32,012 nt of DNA from Acidovorax sp. CF316. GTDB lineage: Bacteria; Pseudomonadota; Gammaproteobacteria; Burkholderiales; Burkholderiaceae_C. Shown one piece after another: positions 1 to 6,851 of the stretch. The DNA lies in assembly GCF_000276605.1 (NCBI RefSeq), contig NZ_AKJX01000204.1, positions 1 to 32,012 on the forward strand, written 5' to 3'. Below the pieces are notes generated by a model, which made no database searches, had not been told where the DNA came from, and saw only the letters and a program-made list of their open reading frames with translations. Position 1 is the stretch's first letter, and each line of letters starts with the position of its first letter. A program made the translations under genes and the position numbers.

Positions 1-363
1 CCGCCGATGGCGGCGGCCGTGGGCTCGCCGGAAGACGTGCGCAACCTCTCGCACTACGTGCTGAGTCTTTCGAAGAGCCCGCACGACTCGCTGCGCGCAT
101 CGCTGGGCAAGTCCAAGTTCAGCGCCTGTGCCGCCTGTCACGGCATGGACGGCAAGGGCAACCAGGCCCTGGGCGCCCCCAACCTCACCGACGACGTGTG
201 GCTGCATGGCTGGGGCGAGGCCGCCATCACCGCCATGATAAACAACGGCAAGACCAACCAGATGCCGGCCCAGGCCGAGAAGCTGACCGAGGCTCAGATC
301 AATGTGCTGGCCTCGTACGTGTGGAGCCTTTCCAGCAACGGCGCTGCAGCCGCCGCGCGATGA
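1..363 (+). CDS. ccoP: cbb3-type cytochrome c oxidase subunit III (CcoP), C-terminal fragment
   Basis: The reading frame is open from the first base, so the gene starts upstream of the window and only about the last 120 residues are present. The visible part is a c-type cytochrome domain. A CxxCH haem-attachment motif (CAACHG) is followed by GxGNQALGAPNLTDD and a late methionine (NQMPAQ) that would be the axial haem ligand. CcoP is the membrane-anchored dihaem subunit that passes electrons to CcoO/CcoN in the high-affinity cbb3 oxidase; what is seen fits its second haem domain. ccoG, ccoH and a small membrane gene follow on the same strand, as expected for the end of a ccoNOQP-GH cluster. The other oxidase subunits must lie upstream, outside the window. 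Confidence 0.93.
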   Translation, partial: PPMAAAVGSPEDVRNLSHYVLSLSKSPHDSLRASLGKSKFSACAACHGMDGKGNQALGAPNLTDDVWLHGWGEAAITAMINNGKTNQMPAQAEKLTEAQINVLASYVWSLSSNGAAAAAR

Positions 364-424
364 GCTGAACCCGGCGCTCCTGGCCCCGCCTCCACGGCAG
401 GGGCAGGGGCGCACCAGGCCCACC

Positions 425-447
425 GCAATGCCCCGAACCGGCATTGC
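425..447. repeat. Perfect inverted repeat between ccoP and ccoG
   Basis: Arms GCAATGCC (425-432) and GGCATTGC (440-447) are perfect complements around a 7-nt loop. The repeat sits in the 111-nt gap between ccoP and ccoG. No T-run follows, so it does not look like an intrinsic terminator. It could be an mRNA-stabilising or processing hairpin that separates the abundant structural subunits from assembly genes; that role is inference. Confidence 0.5.
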
Positions 448-474
448 CGAAGGCCAGAACTTTCGAGAACTGCC

Positions 475-1935
475 ATGAAGCCACCCAGCGGGCCTGCCCG
501 CAAGGTCATTCCCATCACCCCGGTAGCCGCAGCCCCCGGCGGTGGCACCACCGATGCAGCGGCCGAAGTGGTGTCGCTGTACGAAGCGCAAAAGAAGATC
601 TACCCGCGCTCCATCAGCGGCACCTTCGCGCGCTGGCGCTGGGCCATGGTGGCCCTCACCCAACTGGTGTTCTATGCCGTGCCCTGGCTGCAGTGGGGCG
701 AGCGGCAGATGGTGCTGTTCGACCTGGGAGCGCGGCGCTTTTATCTGTTCGGGTTCGTGCTGTACCCGCAGGATTTCATTTACCTCACCGGCTTGCTCAT
801 CGTCAGCGCGATGTCGCTGTTCCTGTTCACTGCAGTGGCGGGGCGCCTGTGGTGCGGCTTTGCCTGCCCGCAGACGGTGTACACCGAGATGTTCATGTGG
901 ATCGAGCACAAGGTGGAGGGCGAGCGCAGCGCACGCCTGCGGCTGGACGCCGGAGCCTGGACCTGGGAGAAGATCCGCAAGAAGGCGCTCAAGCAGTTCC
1001 TGTGGATCAGCGTCGCGCTGTGGACGGGCTTCACCTTCGTGGGCTACTTCGTGCCCATCCGCGCGCTGGGCGGCGAGCTGCTGGCGCTGCAGGGCAGCTG
1101 GCAGATCTTCTGGGTGCTGTTCTACGGCTTTGCCACCTATGGCAACGCGGGCTACATGCGCGAGCAGGTGTGCAAGTACATGTGCCCGTATGCACGGTTC
1201 CAGAGCGCCATGTTCGACAAGGACACCCTGATCGTCAGCTACGACCTGGGGCGTGGCGAACCCAGGGGCCCGCGCAACAAGACCGTGGACTACAAGGCCA
1301 AGGGCCTGGGCGACTGCATCGACTGCACCCTGTGCGTGCAGGTCTGCCCGGTGGGCATCGACATCCGCAACGGCCTGCAGTACGAATGCATCGGCTGCGG
1401 CCTGTGCGTGGACGCCTGCAACACCGTGATGGACAAGATGCACTACCCGCGCGGCCTCATCCGCTACTCCACCGAGAACGCCGTGGTGGCCCGCTGGAGC
1501 GGCGCGCAGATGCTGCGGCGCGTGCTGCGGCCCCGCGTGCTCATCTACAGCGCGATTTTGCTCGCGCTGTGCGTGGGTCTCACGGCCAGCCTGGCCCTGC
1601 GCACCGCCTTCAAGGTCGATGTGGTGCGCGACCGCGCCGCGCTCTCGCGCATCGTGGCCGGCGGCCAGCTCGAGAACATCTACCGCCTGCAGATCATGAA
1701 CGCCACCGAGGCCGGCCAGCGCTACCGCATCGGCGCGCACGGGATCGATGGGCTCACAGTGGCATCGGAAGCCGAAGTCGATATCGGCGCCGCCGAGTCG
1801 CGCTGGGTGGCTGTGCGCCTGCAGATCCCCTACGGCTCGGCTGCGCCCGGCTCGCACGCCGTGCAGTTCGAGATCGAGGCCCTGGGCGGCGGGGGCCATG
1901 TCACCGAGAAGTCGGTGTTCCTGGTGCCACGCTGA
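475..1935 (+). CDS. ccoG: Cytochrome c oxidase accessory protein CcoG (FixG)
   Basis: This 486-residue polyferredoxin membrane protein matches CcoG/RdxA/FixG in length and layout. Hydrophobic segments lie near residues 55-73, 88-121, 171-195, 210-224 and 356-376. Between them are cysteine pairs CGFACP (C127, C131) and CKYMCP (C233, C237). Two [4Fe-4S] motifs follow: C281-C284-C287-C291 and C305-C308-C311-C315. The C-terminal ~110 residues form a periplasmic Ig-like FixG domain. In this family CcoG is required for cbb3 maturation and has been linked to reduction of Cu(II) for the CcoN copper site. ATG 475 is the first good start after ccoP and gives the usual N-terminus. ccoH follows 45 nt downstream. 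Confidence 0.95.
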   Translation: MKPPSGPARKVIPITPVAAAPGGGTTDAAAEVVSLYEAQKKIYPRSISGTFARWRWAMVALTQLVFYAVPWLQWGERQMVLFDLGARRFYLFGFVLYPQDFIYLTGLLIVSAMSLFLFTAVAGRLWCGFACPQTVYTEMFMWIEHKVEGERSARLRLDAGAWTWEKIRKKALKQFLWISVALWTGFTFVGYFVPIRALGGELLALQGSWQIFWVLFYGFATYGNAGYMREQVCKYMCPYARFQSAMFDKDTLIVSYDLGRGEPRGPRNKTVDYKAKGLGDCIDCTLCVQVCPVGIDIRNGLQYECIGCGLCVDACNTVMDKMHYPRGLIRYSTENAVVARWSGAQMLRRVLRPRVLIYSAILLALCVGLTASLALRTAFKVDVVRDRAALSRIVAGGQLENIYRLQIMNATEAGQRYRIGAHGIDGLTVASEAEVDIGAAESRWVAVRLQIPYGSAAPGSHAVQFEIEALGGGGHVTEKSVFLVPR

Positions 1936-1980
1936 CCGGGCCTTCCAGCCCGACGACCCCATTTTTTCAGGAGCCATCAC

Positions 1981-2265
1981 ATGCCATCCCCCTCCGTCGC
2001 CGCATCGTCCGTGGCCGTCCCGTCCGCCCCCTGGTGGAAGTTCGGCCATGTCTGGCTGGTCATCTCCGGTCCGGCCATCGTCGTCGTGGCAGGCTTTGCC
2101 ACCTTGTGGCTGGCCATCGCCCGCCCCGACCCCGTGGTGGCCGAGGACTACTACCGCCAGGGCATCGAGATCAACAAGACGCTGGAGGACAAGGCCAGCA
2201 GCCTGGCCCCCGCCATGAAGGCCCGCAACCATGCGGCCACACCCGAGCAGGACAAACCGCGCTGA
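1981..2265 (+). CDS. ccoH: CcoH/FixH family cbb3 oxidase assembly protein (short form)
   Basis: A 94-residue single-pass membrane protein. A cytoplasmic, Ala/Ser/Pro-rich N-terminus is followed by one hydrophobic helix (about residues 23-48) and the CcoH signature DYYRQGIEIN (57-66) just outside the membrane. CcoH stabilises the cbb3 complex during assembly. FixH proteins are often about 150 residues, so this is a short version ending soon after the signature, without the usual periplasmic domain; I believe short forms are common in Comamonadaceae. A CAGGAG ribosome site lies 7 nt before ATG 1981. It sits between ccoG and a small membrane gene, all co-directional. Confidence 0.88.
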   Translation: MPSPSVAASSVAVPSAPWWKFGHVWLVISGPAIVVVAGFATLWLAIARPDPVVAEDYYRQGIEINKTLEDKASSLAPAMKARNHAATPEQDKPR

Positions 2266-2300
2266 CTGCGTCAAAGCATCCAAGTGAAGGAGACAAACCC

Positions 2301-2594
2301 ATGAGACTGCAGCGCTTGATGTGGATTGCCTGGCCCGCCTTTCTGATGGCGGGTGTGCTGGAGATGCTGGTCTTCGCCTTCGTGGACCCGCAGGACATGC
2401 ACTGGTTTGGCGGCCAACCGCTGTCCCTGTCGCGCGAGGGCGTCTACACCGTCGCCTTCTTTGTGTTCTGGTTGGTCACCATGGCATCGAGCGCGCTCAC
2501 CACGCTGCTGGCCATGTCGCCGTTCGAGCTCAACCGCTGCCCCGTGGCGGTGACCGAGCGGCCGGCGGATTGCGCGCGGCACCACCCGCCCTGA
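2301..2594 (+). CDS. Small two-helix membrane protein at the end of the cco cluster
   Basis: This 97-residue protein begins MRLQRLMWIAWPAF and has two strong hydrophobic helices at about residues 8-28 and 48-71, joined by a short loop containing DPQDMHWFGG. The tail is polar and cysteine-containing (C80, C91). ATG 2301 is preceded by GAAGGAG at good spacing, and the gene lies 35 nt after ccoH, so co-transcription with the cbb3 assembly genes is likely. I do not recognise a named family. Position and membrane topology suggest an accessory protein for cbb3 oxidase, but no motif proves it. A much longer frame runs through this start from position 444; it is a shadow of ccoG and ccoH. Confidence 0.8.
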   Translation: MRLQRLMWIAWPAFLMAGVLEMLVFAFVDPQDMHWFGGQPLSLSREGVYTVAFFVFWLVTMASSALTTLLAMSPFELNRCPVAVTERPADCARHHPP

Positions 2595-2650
2595 GCTTCC
2601 TGGGGTTGGCGGGGCAGGGAAAACCGGGAGTGCGCAGGCTGGCACAGCTC

Positions 2651-2679
2651 TTGAATGCAGGCGGTGATGTCCCTACAGT
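2651..2679 (+). promoter_or_regulatory. Sigma70-like promoter for the LuxR-type gene
   Basis: TTGAAT (2651-2656) and TACAGT (2674-2679) are separated by exactly 17 nt. This gives a start site near 2686 and a leader of about 50 nt before ATG 2735. It is one of the best-looking housekeeping promoters in the window and marks a transcription unit separate from the cco genes. Confidence 0.6.
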
Positions 2680-2734
2680 AGCGGGCGGGCCGGCACCATT
2701 GCTGTGCCCATGCCTTGCACCTCTTTCGCCTGCC

Positions 2735-3505
2735 ATGTACCTGAGCCACGCCCGCGTCGAAATGCTGTCCCGCCTGATGGGCCGGCTGGAGGCTGCCGAC
2801 CTGCCGGCGAGCGCCCCACTGCGCCTGGCCGTGGGCACCGACCTGCTGGCCCTGCTGCAGGCCGACCATTTCGCCTCCTACGCCTGGGACGACGACGCCC
2901 AGCGCTTCGGCGACCGCGCCGCCCTCCACATGGACGACGCCAACCTGCAGGCCTACGAGGCGTACTACCAGTACCGCGACCCCATCACCCACCAGCTGCG
3001 CCAGCGCCGCGAGCCCACCCTGGTCACGCAGATCCTGCCCCAGCAGGAGCTCATGAAGACCGAGTTCTTCAACGACTTCCTGGCCCGCGACGGACTGCAC
3101 CACGGTGTGAACCTCTTCGCCTGGGACGGGGAGCGCAACCTGGGTGATCTGCGTATCTGGCGCAGCCGCCAGCGCGGGCCGTTTGATCGGGATACGCTGG
3201 ACCTGCTGCGGCTGGTGCAGCCGGCATTCACCGGTGCGCTGCGGCGGCTGCGCGAGCGGCCGGTGGAAGCGGCGCGGGTTGCACCTGCACCCGCTTCACC
3301 CGACCCCTGGCAAGGCCTCAACGGCCGCGCCCGCGAAATCGCCCAGGCCCTGTGCGCCGGCTGGCCCGACAAGAAGATCGCGGCCGAGCTGGGTATTGGC
3401 TACTCGACGGTCCGCACGCATGTGGATGCGCTGTTCGAGCGGTTCGGGGTGCATAACCGGACGGAGTTGGTGCGGCGCCTGTTGGGGGCGGGGCGGCCGC
3501 ACTGA
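2735..3505 (+). CDS. LuxR/FixJ-type helix-turn-helix transcriptional regulator
   Basis: 256 residues from ATG 2735. The C-terminal 60 residues (about 194-250) are a GerE/LuxR DNA-binding domain with the expected pattern: LNGRAREIAQALCAGWPDKK, then IAAELGIGYSTVRTHV and GVHNRTELVRR. The N-terminal ~180 residues are a soluble sensor-like domain with no phosphoacceptor pattern, so this is not a response regulator. It could bind a small ligand, as LuxR-family autoinducer or GAF-like domains do, but no synthase gene is nearby. A convincing promoter precedes it. It may control the cco genes or the accessory genes to its right; nothing in the sequence decides. Confidence 0.88.
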   Translation: MYLSHARVEMLSRLMGRLEAADLPASAPLRLAVGTDLLALLQADHFASYAWDDDAQRFGDRAALHMDDANLQAYEAYYQYRDPITHQLRQRREPTLVTQILPQQELMKTEFFNDFLARDGLHHGVNLFAWDGERNLGDLRIWRSRQRGPFDRDTLDLLRLVQPAFTGALRRLRERPVEAARVAPAPASPDPWQGLNGRAREIAQALCAGWPDKKIAAELGIGYSTVRTHVDALFERFGVHNRTELVRRLLGAGRPH

Positions 3506-3597
3506 AGCGACTCTGGCCAAGTCCTGCGTTTCTCGCCCTTCGAGACCTTGCGCATTACCCCGGCCGCCGACCTATCGGCGGAATTGGCTGTGGAAGG

Positions 3598-3909
3598 TTA
3601 ATCAGCAGTGTCCTTCTCTTTGTCACGTGCCGCTTCCTCGCGTGGCATTGCGGACGGGTCGTGGAGTGCTTGCGTCCCAGACGGGATAGGGCCGAACATC
3701 ATTACGATGAATCCGGCGGGTATCGATAGAAAAGCAAGCCACGGAATGCTGAGTATGGCCATGGCGATGGGGCCATACCACATTGCGTTCTTGCAGTTCA
3801 CCGCATGCGCTGATGGTTCACAGCCGGCCGGCCACCATAGGGGCCACAGGACAAATGGAACGGCAATAGGGGCCAACGCGATGATTAAGCCCCAACGAAA
3901 ATTGGACAT
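3598..3909 (-). CDS. Hypothetical small membrane protein in low-GC DNA
   Basis: 103 residues from ATG 3909; an in-frame GTG at 3915 would add two residues. Hydrophobic segments at about 6-26 and 46-72 flank a loop with two cysteines (CEPSAHAVNCKN), suggesting a two-helix protein with an exported, possibly disulphide-bonded loop. The C-terminus is charged and soluble. A GGGG stretch 4-5 nt upstream could serve as ribosome site. It is convergent with the LuxR-type gene. Base composition here is visibly less GC-rich than all neighbours, which points to acquired DNA. No family recognised. It might be a non-gene, but the membrane-like pattern argues it is real. Confidence 0.6.
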   Translation of the reverse strand: MSNFRWGLIIALAPIAVPFVLWPLWWPAGCEPSAHAVNCKNAMWYGPIAMAILSIPWLAFLSIPAGFIVMMFGPIPSGTQALHDPSAMPREEAARDKEKDTAD

Positions 3910-4074
3910 GGACACCCCATTGGAGCGAGTAGGTTGTCATGTCCCACCCGCTGTTTGCAAAGTGCCATGTTAGAGCCATGACCAAGGTCTGTGGTATCCC
4001 TCTAACGGGGGGGCTTTCTCCGCAAGCCTTGCCAGCGCGAGCACAGCACTCAATCCCTGCGACATCGCCTTTTT

Positions 4075-5076
4075 TTACTCCCCTGCCCGATACCGGTAGT
4101 CCACCGGCACGAACGCGTACTTCCCCTTGCCCTCATCGCGCAGGTAGCCTACCCCGGGGTACGGAATATGCGCCGCAGCCACCATGCGCCGCTCCTTGGC
4201 CAGCCGGGCGAACTGCTGCTTGCGCTGCGCCTTGGCGTCGTGGGGCACCACATCGTAGACGATGGTCACGTCCGGCCTGGGCATCTGCACCGCTTGCACA
4301 TGCAGGATGTCGCCGATGAACTCCAGCGCCTCACCACCCTTGCCCTGCAGCACGAAGAAGCTGTGGCCTGGCGTGTGGCCCGGGGTGGGGCGTGAGCGGA
4401 TGCCGGGAACCAGCTCCACCGCGCCGGTGAAGGGGCGCACCTGGCCTGACTTCACATAGGGCGCCAGGGCCGTGGTGGCCTGCTCGAAATAGGCCTTGTC
4501 GTAGCCGCGCACGCCCTGCTGGTTGGCGGGGGCGAGGAAGAAGTCCAGGTCCGGCTTGCCCACGTGGACCGTGGCGTTGGGGAAGACGCGCTGGCCCTGC
4601 GCATCGACCAGGCCGCCGCTGTGGTCGGTGTGGATGTGGGTGAGCAGCACGTCCTGGATCTGCGCGGGCTCCACGCCTGCCGCCTTGAGGCTGGCGACCA
4701 GTTGGCCGCCCGCGCCCGGGCCGAAGAAGGCGCCGGCACCGGCATCGACCAGGGCCAAGCGGTCACCGGCATAGACCAGGTAGGCGTTGATCGAGGCCTC
4801 CACCGGGTTGGCGAGGAAGCCGCGGTGCAGCGCCTTGTCGGTCTGTGCGGGTGTGGTGTTGGTGAGCAGGGCGTGCAGGTCCTGCGGTACCGAACCGTCG
4901 GACAGGGCCACCACCCTCACGCCCCCCACGCTGAAGCGGTAGAAGCCGGCCTGCTGGGTGGCGGGTGGAACGCTGGCGGGGGCTGCAGGCGCAGCGGCCT
5001 GGGCGATGGCCAAGGCGGGGCCGAGCAGCGATGCGGCGACGGCCAGGGAGAGGAGAGAGCGGCGTATTGTCGTCAT
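4075..5076 (-). CDS. Exported MBL-fold hydrolase (methyl parathion hydrolase-like)
   Basis: 333 residues from ATG 5076, with a Sec signal peptide (TIRRSLLSLAVAASLLGPAL, cut near residue 25). The metallo-beta-lactamase metal set is complete: THIHTDH (H147, H149, D151, H152), the TPGHTPGH loop (231-238), GD (D256) and a late histidine (H303, AAHIPYPG). The stretch between motif and loop, with VFPNATVHV and DLDFF, resembles the secreted methyl parathion hydrolase/lactonase branch rather than beta-lactamases. Expected activity is hydrolysis of esters, lactones or phosphotriesters in the periplasm; substrate unknown. It lies 49 nt downstream of the GST gene on the same strand, so the two probably share a transcript. 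The ribosome site is weak. Confidence 0.88.
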   Translation of the reverse strand: MTTIRRSLLSLAVAASLLGPALAIAQAAAPAAPASVPPATQQAGFYRFSVGGVRVVALSDGSVPQDLHALLTNTTPAQTDKALHRGFLANPVEASINAYLVYAGDRLALVDAGAGAFFGPGAGGQLVASLKAAGVEPAQIQDVLLTHIHTDHSGGLVDAQGQRVFPNATVHVGKPDLDFFLAPANQQGVRGYDKAYFEQATTALAPYVKSGQVRPFTGAVELVPGIRSRPTPGHTPGHSFFVLQGKGGEALEFIGDILHVQAVQMPRPDVTIVYDVVPHDAKAQRKQQFARLAKERRMVAAAHIPYPGVGYLRDEGKGKYAFVPVDYRYRAGE

Positions 5077-5125
5077 GGTCTTGGAATGGACAAAGGGATG
5101 GGATATGCAGAGAGGGGCGGTGGGG

Positions 5126-5809
5126 TCAGGCCACGCGGCCATGCGGAAACAGCTGCGCCTTGGCATCGGCATCGAGCTCGGCCTTGAAGGCGTGCTTGCT
5201 GGCCAGCGCGCTGGCGGCGATGGCGGCGGGGCGGGCATTGAGCTCGTCGAAGTGGCGCTTGACGTTCGGGAACTTCGCCCAGGCGGCATCGCCCATCAGG
5301 TAGGCCAGGCCGCCACACCAGCCCCAGAGCGACATGTCGACGATGCTGTAGTGCTCATCGCCCAGTACGTAGCGGCGCGTGGCCAGCCGTGCGTCGAACA
5401 GGGTCCAGTGGCGCTCGGCCTCGAACAGGTAGCGGTGCAGCGCATACTCCTTGGGCTCGGGTGCGTAGTGGGTGAAGTGCACGGCCTGGCCGGTGAAGGG
5501 GCCCAGGCCCGTGGCGACCAGCATCAGCCACGAGAGCATGTCGGCGCGGCCCGCCGCGCCGGGCGCACCGAGAAAGCGCCCGGTCTTCTCGGCCAGGTGC
5601 AGCAGGATGGCGGCGCTGTCGAAGACCACCGCATCACCATCGACCAGGGCTGGCACCTTGCCGTTGGGGTTGATGGCGCGGTAGGCGGCGCTGTGCTGCT
5701 CGCCCTTCGAGGTATCGACCGGCACCATCTCGTAGGGCAGGCCCAGTTCTTCCAGCAGCAGCGCGACCTTGCGCGGATTAGGGGTGGGGTGGTAATAAAA
5801 TTGGATCAT
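5126..5809 (-). CDS. Glutathione S-transferase family protein (YfcG/Ure2p-like)
   Basis: 227 residues from ATG 5809. The N-terminal thioredoxin-fold domain (1-80) carries HPTPNPRK near the start, resembling the TPN motif of nu-class YfcG enzymes, then the cis-proline in KVPAL (P53) and DSAAI (D64, S65) that bind glutathione. The C-terminal ~140 residues form the all-helical GST domain (LATRRYVLGDEHYSIVDMS). Such enzymes usually act as GSH-dependent disulphide reductases or conjugating enzymes in the cytoplasm. It is divergent from the LysR gene with a 97-nt gap, the classical arrangement of a LysR regulator and its target. The MBL gene follows it. Confidence 0.92.
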   Translation of the reverse strand: MIQFYYHPTPNPRKVALLLEELGLPYEMVPVDTSKGEQHSAAYRAINPNGKVPALVDGDAVVFDSAAILLHLAEKTGRFLGAPGAAGRADMLSWLMLVATGLGPFTGQAVHFTHYAPEPKEYALHRYLFEAERHWTLFDARLATRRYVLGDEHYSIVDMSLWGWCGGLAYLMGDAAWAKFPNVKRHFDELNARPAAIAASALASKHAFKAELDADAKAQLFPHGRVA

Positions 5810-5839
5810 CTGAAGCTCACAATCAGTGCAGTGGAAAGG

Positions 5840-5860
5840 TGCGCAACGATAGGGCGCGCA
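5840..5860. promoter_or_regulatory. Candidate LysR-type operator in the GST/LysR intergenic region
   Basis: TGCGC (5840-5844) and GCGCA (5856-5860) are perfect inverted half-sites around an 11-nt centre. The site lies in the 97-nt divergent gap between the GST gene and the LysR regulator. LysR proteins bind dyads with an 11-nt centre, although the exact T-N11-A consensus is not met. Functional assignment is inference. Confidence 0.35.
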
Positions 5861-5883
5861 GGCACCGCAGCGTGAGTCGGAAT

Positions 5884-5904
5884 TGCCGATAGGAGGTATA
5901 GGCA
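5884..5904 (+). promoter_or_regulatory. Inverted repeat enclosing the LysR gene ribosome-binding site
   Basis: Arms TGCCGATA (5884-5891) and TATAGGCA (5897-5904) match with one mismatch and flank GGAGG (5892-5896), the Shine-Dalgarno core of the LysR gene (ATG 5907). As DNA it could be an autorepression site. As RNA it would place the ribosome site in the loop of a small hairpin. Either use is inference. Confidence 0.4.
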
Positions 5905-5906
5905 CC

Positions 5907-6851
5907 ATGGATATCCGGCGTTCCGATCTGCCGCTGTTGATCTCGCTCGATGCGCTGCTCGATGAGCTCAACGTCACGCGCGCAGCGCGGCGCCTGAACA
6001 TCAGCCAGCCCAGCCTGTCGGGCCAGTTGGCCAAGCTGCGCGACCTGTTCGAAGACCCGCTGCTCGTGCCCTCCGAGAACGGCCGCGGCATGGTGCCCAC
6101 GCACCGCGCGCTGGAGTTGAAACCCCGGCTCAGCGAGGCACTGAACCAGCTGCGCGGGGCGGTGGAGCTGGGCGAAAGCTTCGACCCCGCCAGCGCGCGC
6201 CGCGCGTTCGTGATCGCCGCCAACGACAGCGTGTTCAGCATCCTCGGCCTGGCGGCGCTGGGGCGCATCGTGGGCATCGGCAACCCCGATCTGCGCGTGA
6301 GCTTCGTGCCCGCGGCCGACTCCGGGCTGGTGGAGCGCATGGAGCGCGGCGAGGTCGACCTGTACCTGGGCGACGTGGGCAAGGTGCCCGGCCCGCTCAA
6401 GTCGCGCTACCTGATGGGCGACCGTTTCGAGATGGCGCAGCGCATCGGCCACCCGCGCGGCAAGGTGGCCGCCACGCTCGACGAGTACTGCGGCCTGTCG
6501 CATGTGCTGGTCTCGCAGTTGGGCCACCCGCACAGCCAGATCGACGAGCTGCTGGCGGCCCTGTCGCGCAGCCGGCGTGTGGTCGTCACCGTGCCCAGCT
6601 ACAACCAGGTGGCCCTGGTGCTCACGCACACCGATTGCGTGGCCACCCTGCCCAGCCACCTGCTGCGCCGTTACGCGCAGATCCTCGAAATCCTGCCCGC
6701 ACCGTTCGAGATACCGCCCTTCAACCTGGCCATGGCCTGGCATGCCCGCGCGCAGGAGGATGCGGGCCACCGTTGGCTGCGCGCTCTGTTCGTCAGCGCA
6801 GTGGCGCAGCAGGCGGGCGAAGCAGCGGTGCTCTCGCCAGCGCAGGACTAG
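5907..6851 (+). CDS. LysR-family transcriptional regulator
   Basis: 314 residues from ATG 5907, which has a near-perfect AGGAGGT ribosome site. The N-terminal winged helix-turn-helix (about 8-65) reads LISLDALLDELNVTRAARRL then ISQPSLSGQLAKLRDLFEDP, the pattern of the NahR/NodD-like subgroup. The remainder is the periplasmic-binding-protein-like effector domain. It is divergent from the GST gene and most likely controls the GST-MBL unit. Two inverted repeats in the gap are candidate binding sites. Its 3' end meets the amidase gene tail to tail: the two stop codons share one CTAG, a 4-nt overlap. Confidence 0.93.
   Translation: MDIRRSDLPLLISLDALLDELNVTRAARRLNISQPSLSGQLAKLRDLFEDPLLVPSENGRGMVPTHRALELKPRLSEALNQLRGAVELGESFDPASARRAFVIAANDSVFSILGLAALGRIVGIGNPDLRVSFVPAADSGLVERMERGEVDLYLGDVGKVPGPLKSRYLMGDRFEMAQRIGHPRGKVAATLDEYCGLSHVLVSQLGHPHSQIDELLAALSRSRRVVVTVPSYNQVALVLTHTDCVATLPSHLLRRYAQILEILPAPFEIPPFNLAMAWHARAQEDAGHRWLRALFVSAVAQQAGEAAVLSPAQD

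Noticed and set aside
444..2300. Open frame of more than 600 codons overlapping ccoG and ccoH before the small membrane gene
   Set aside because: Arg/Pro/His-rich translation typical of a +1 shadow frame in high-GC DNA; only its last 97 codons, with their own ribosome site, form a believable protein.
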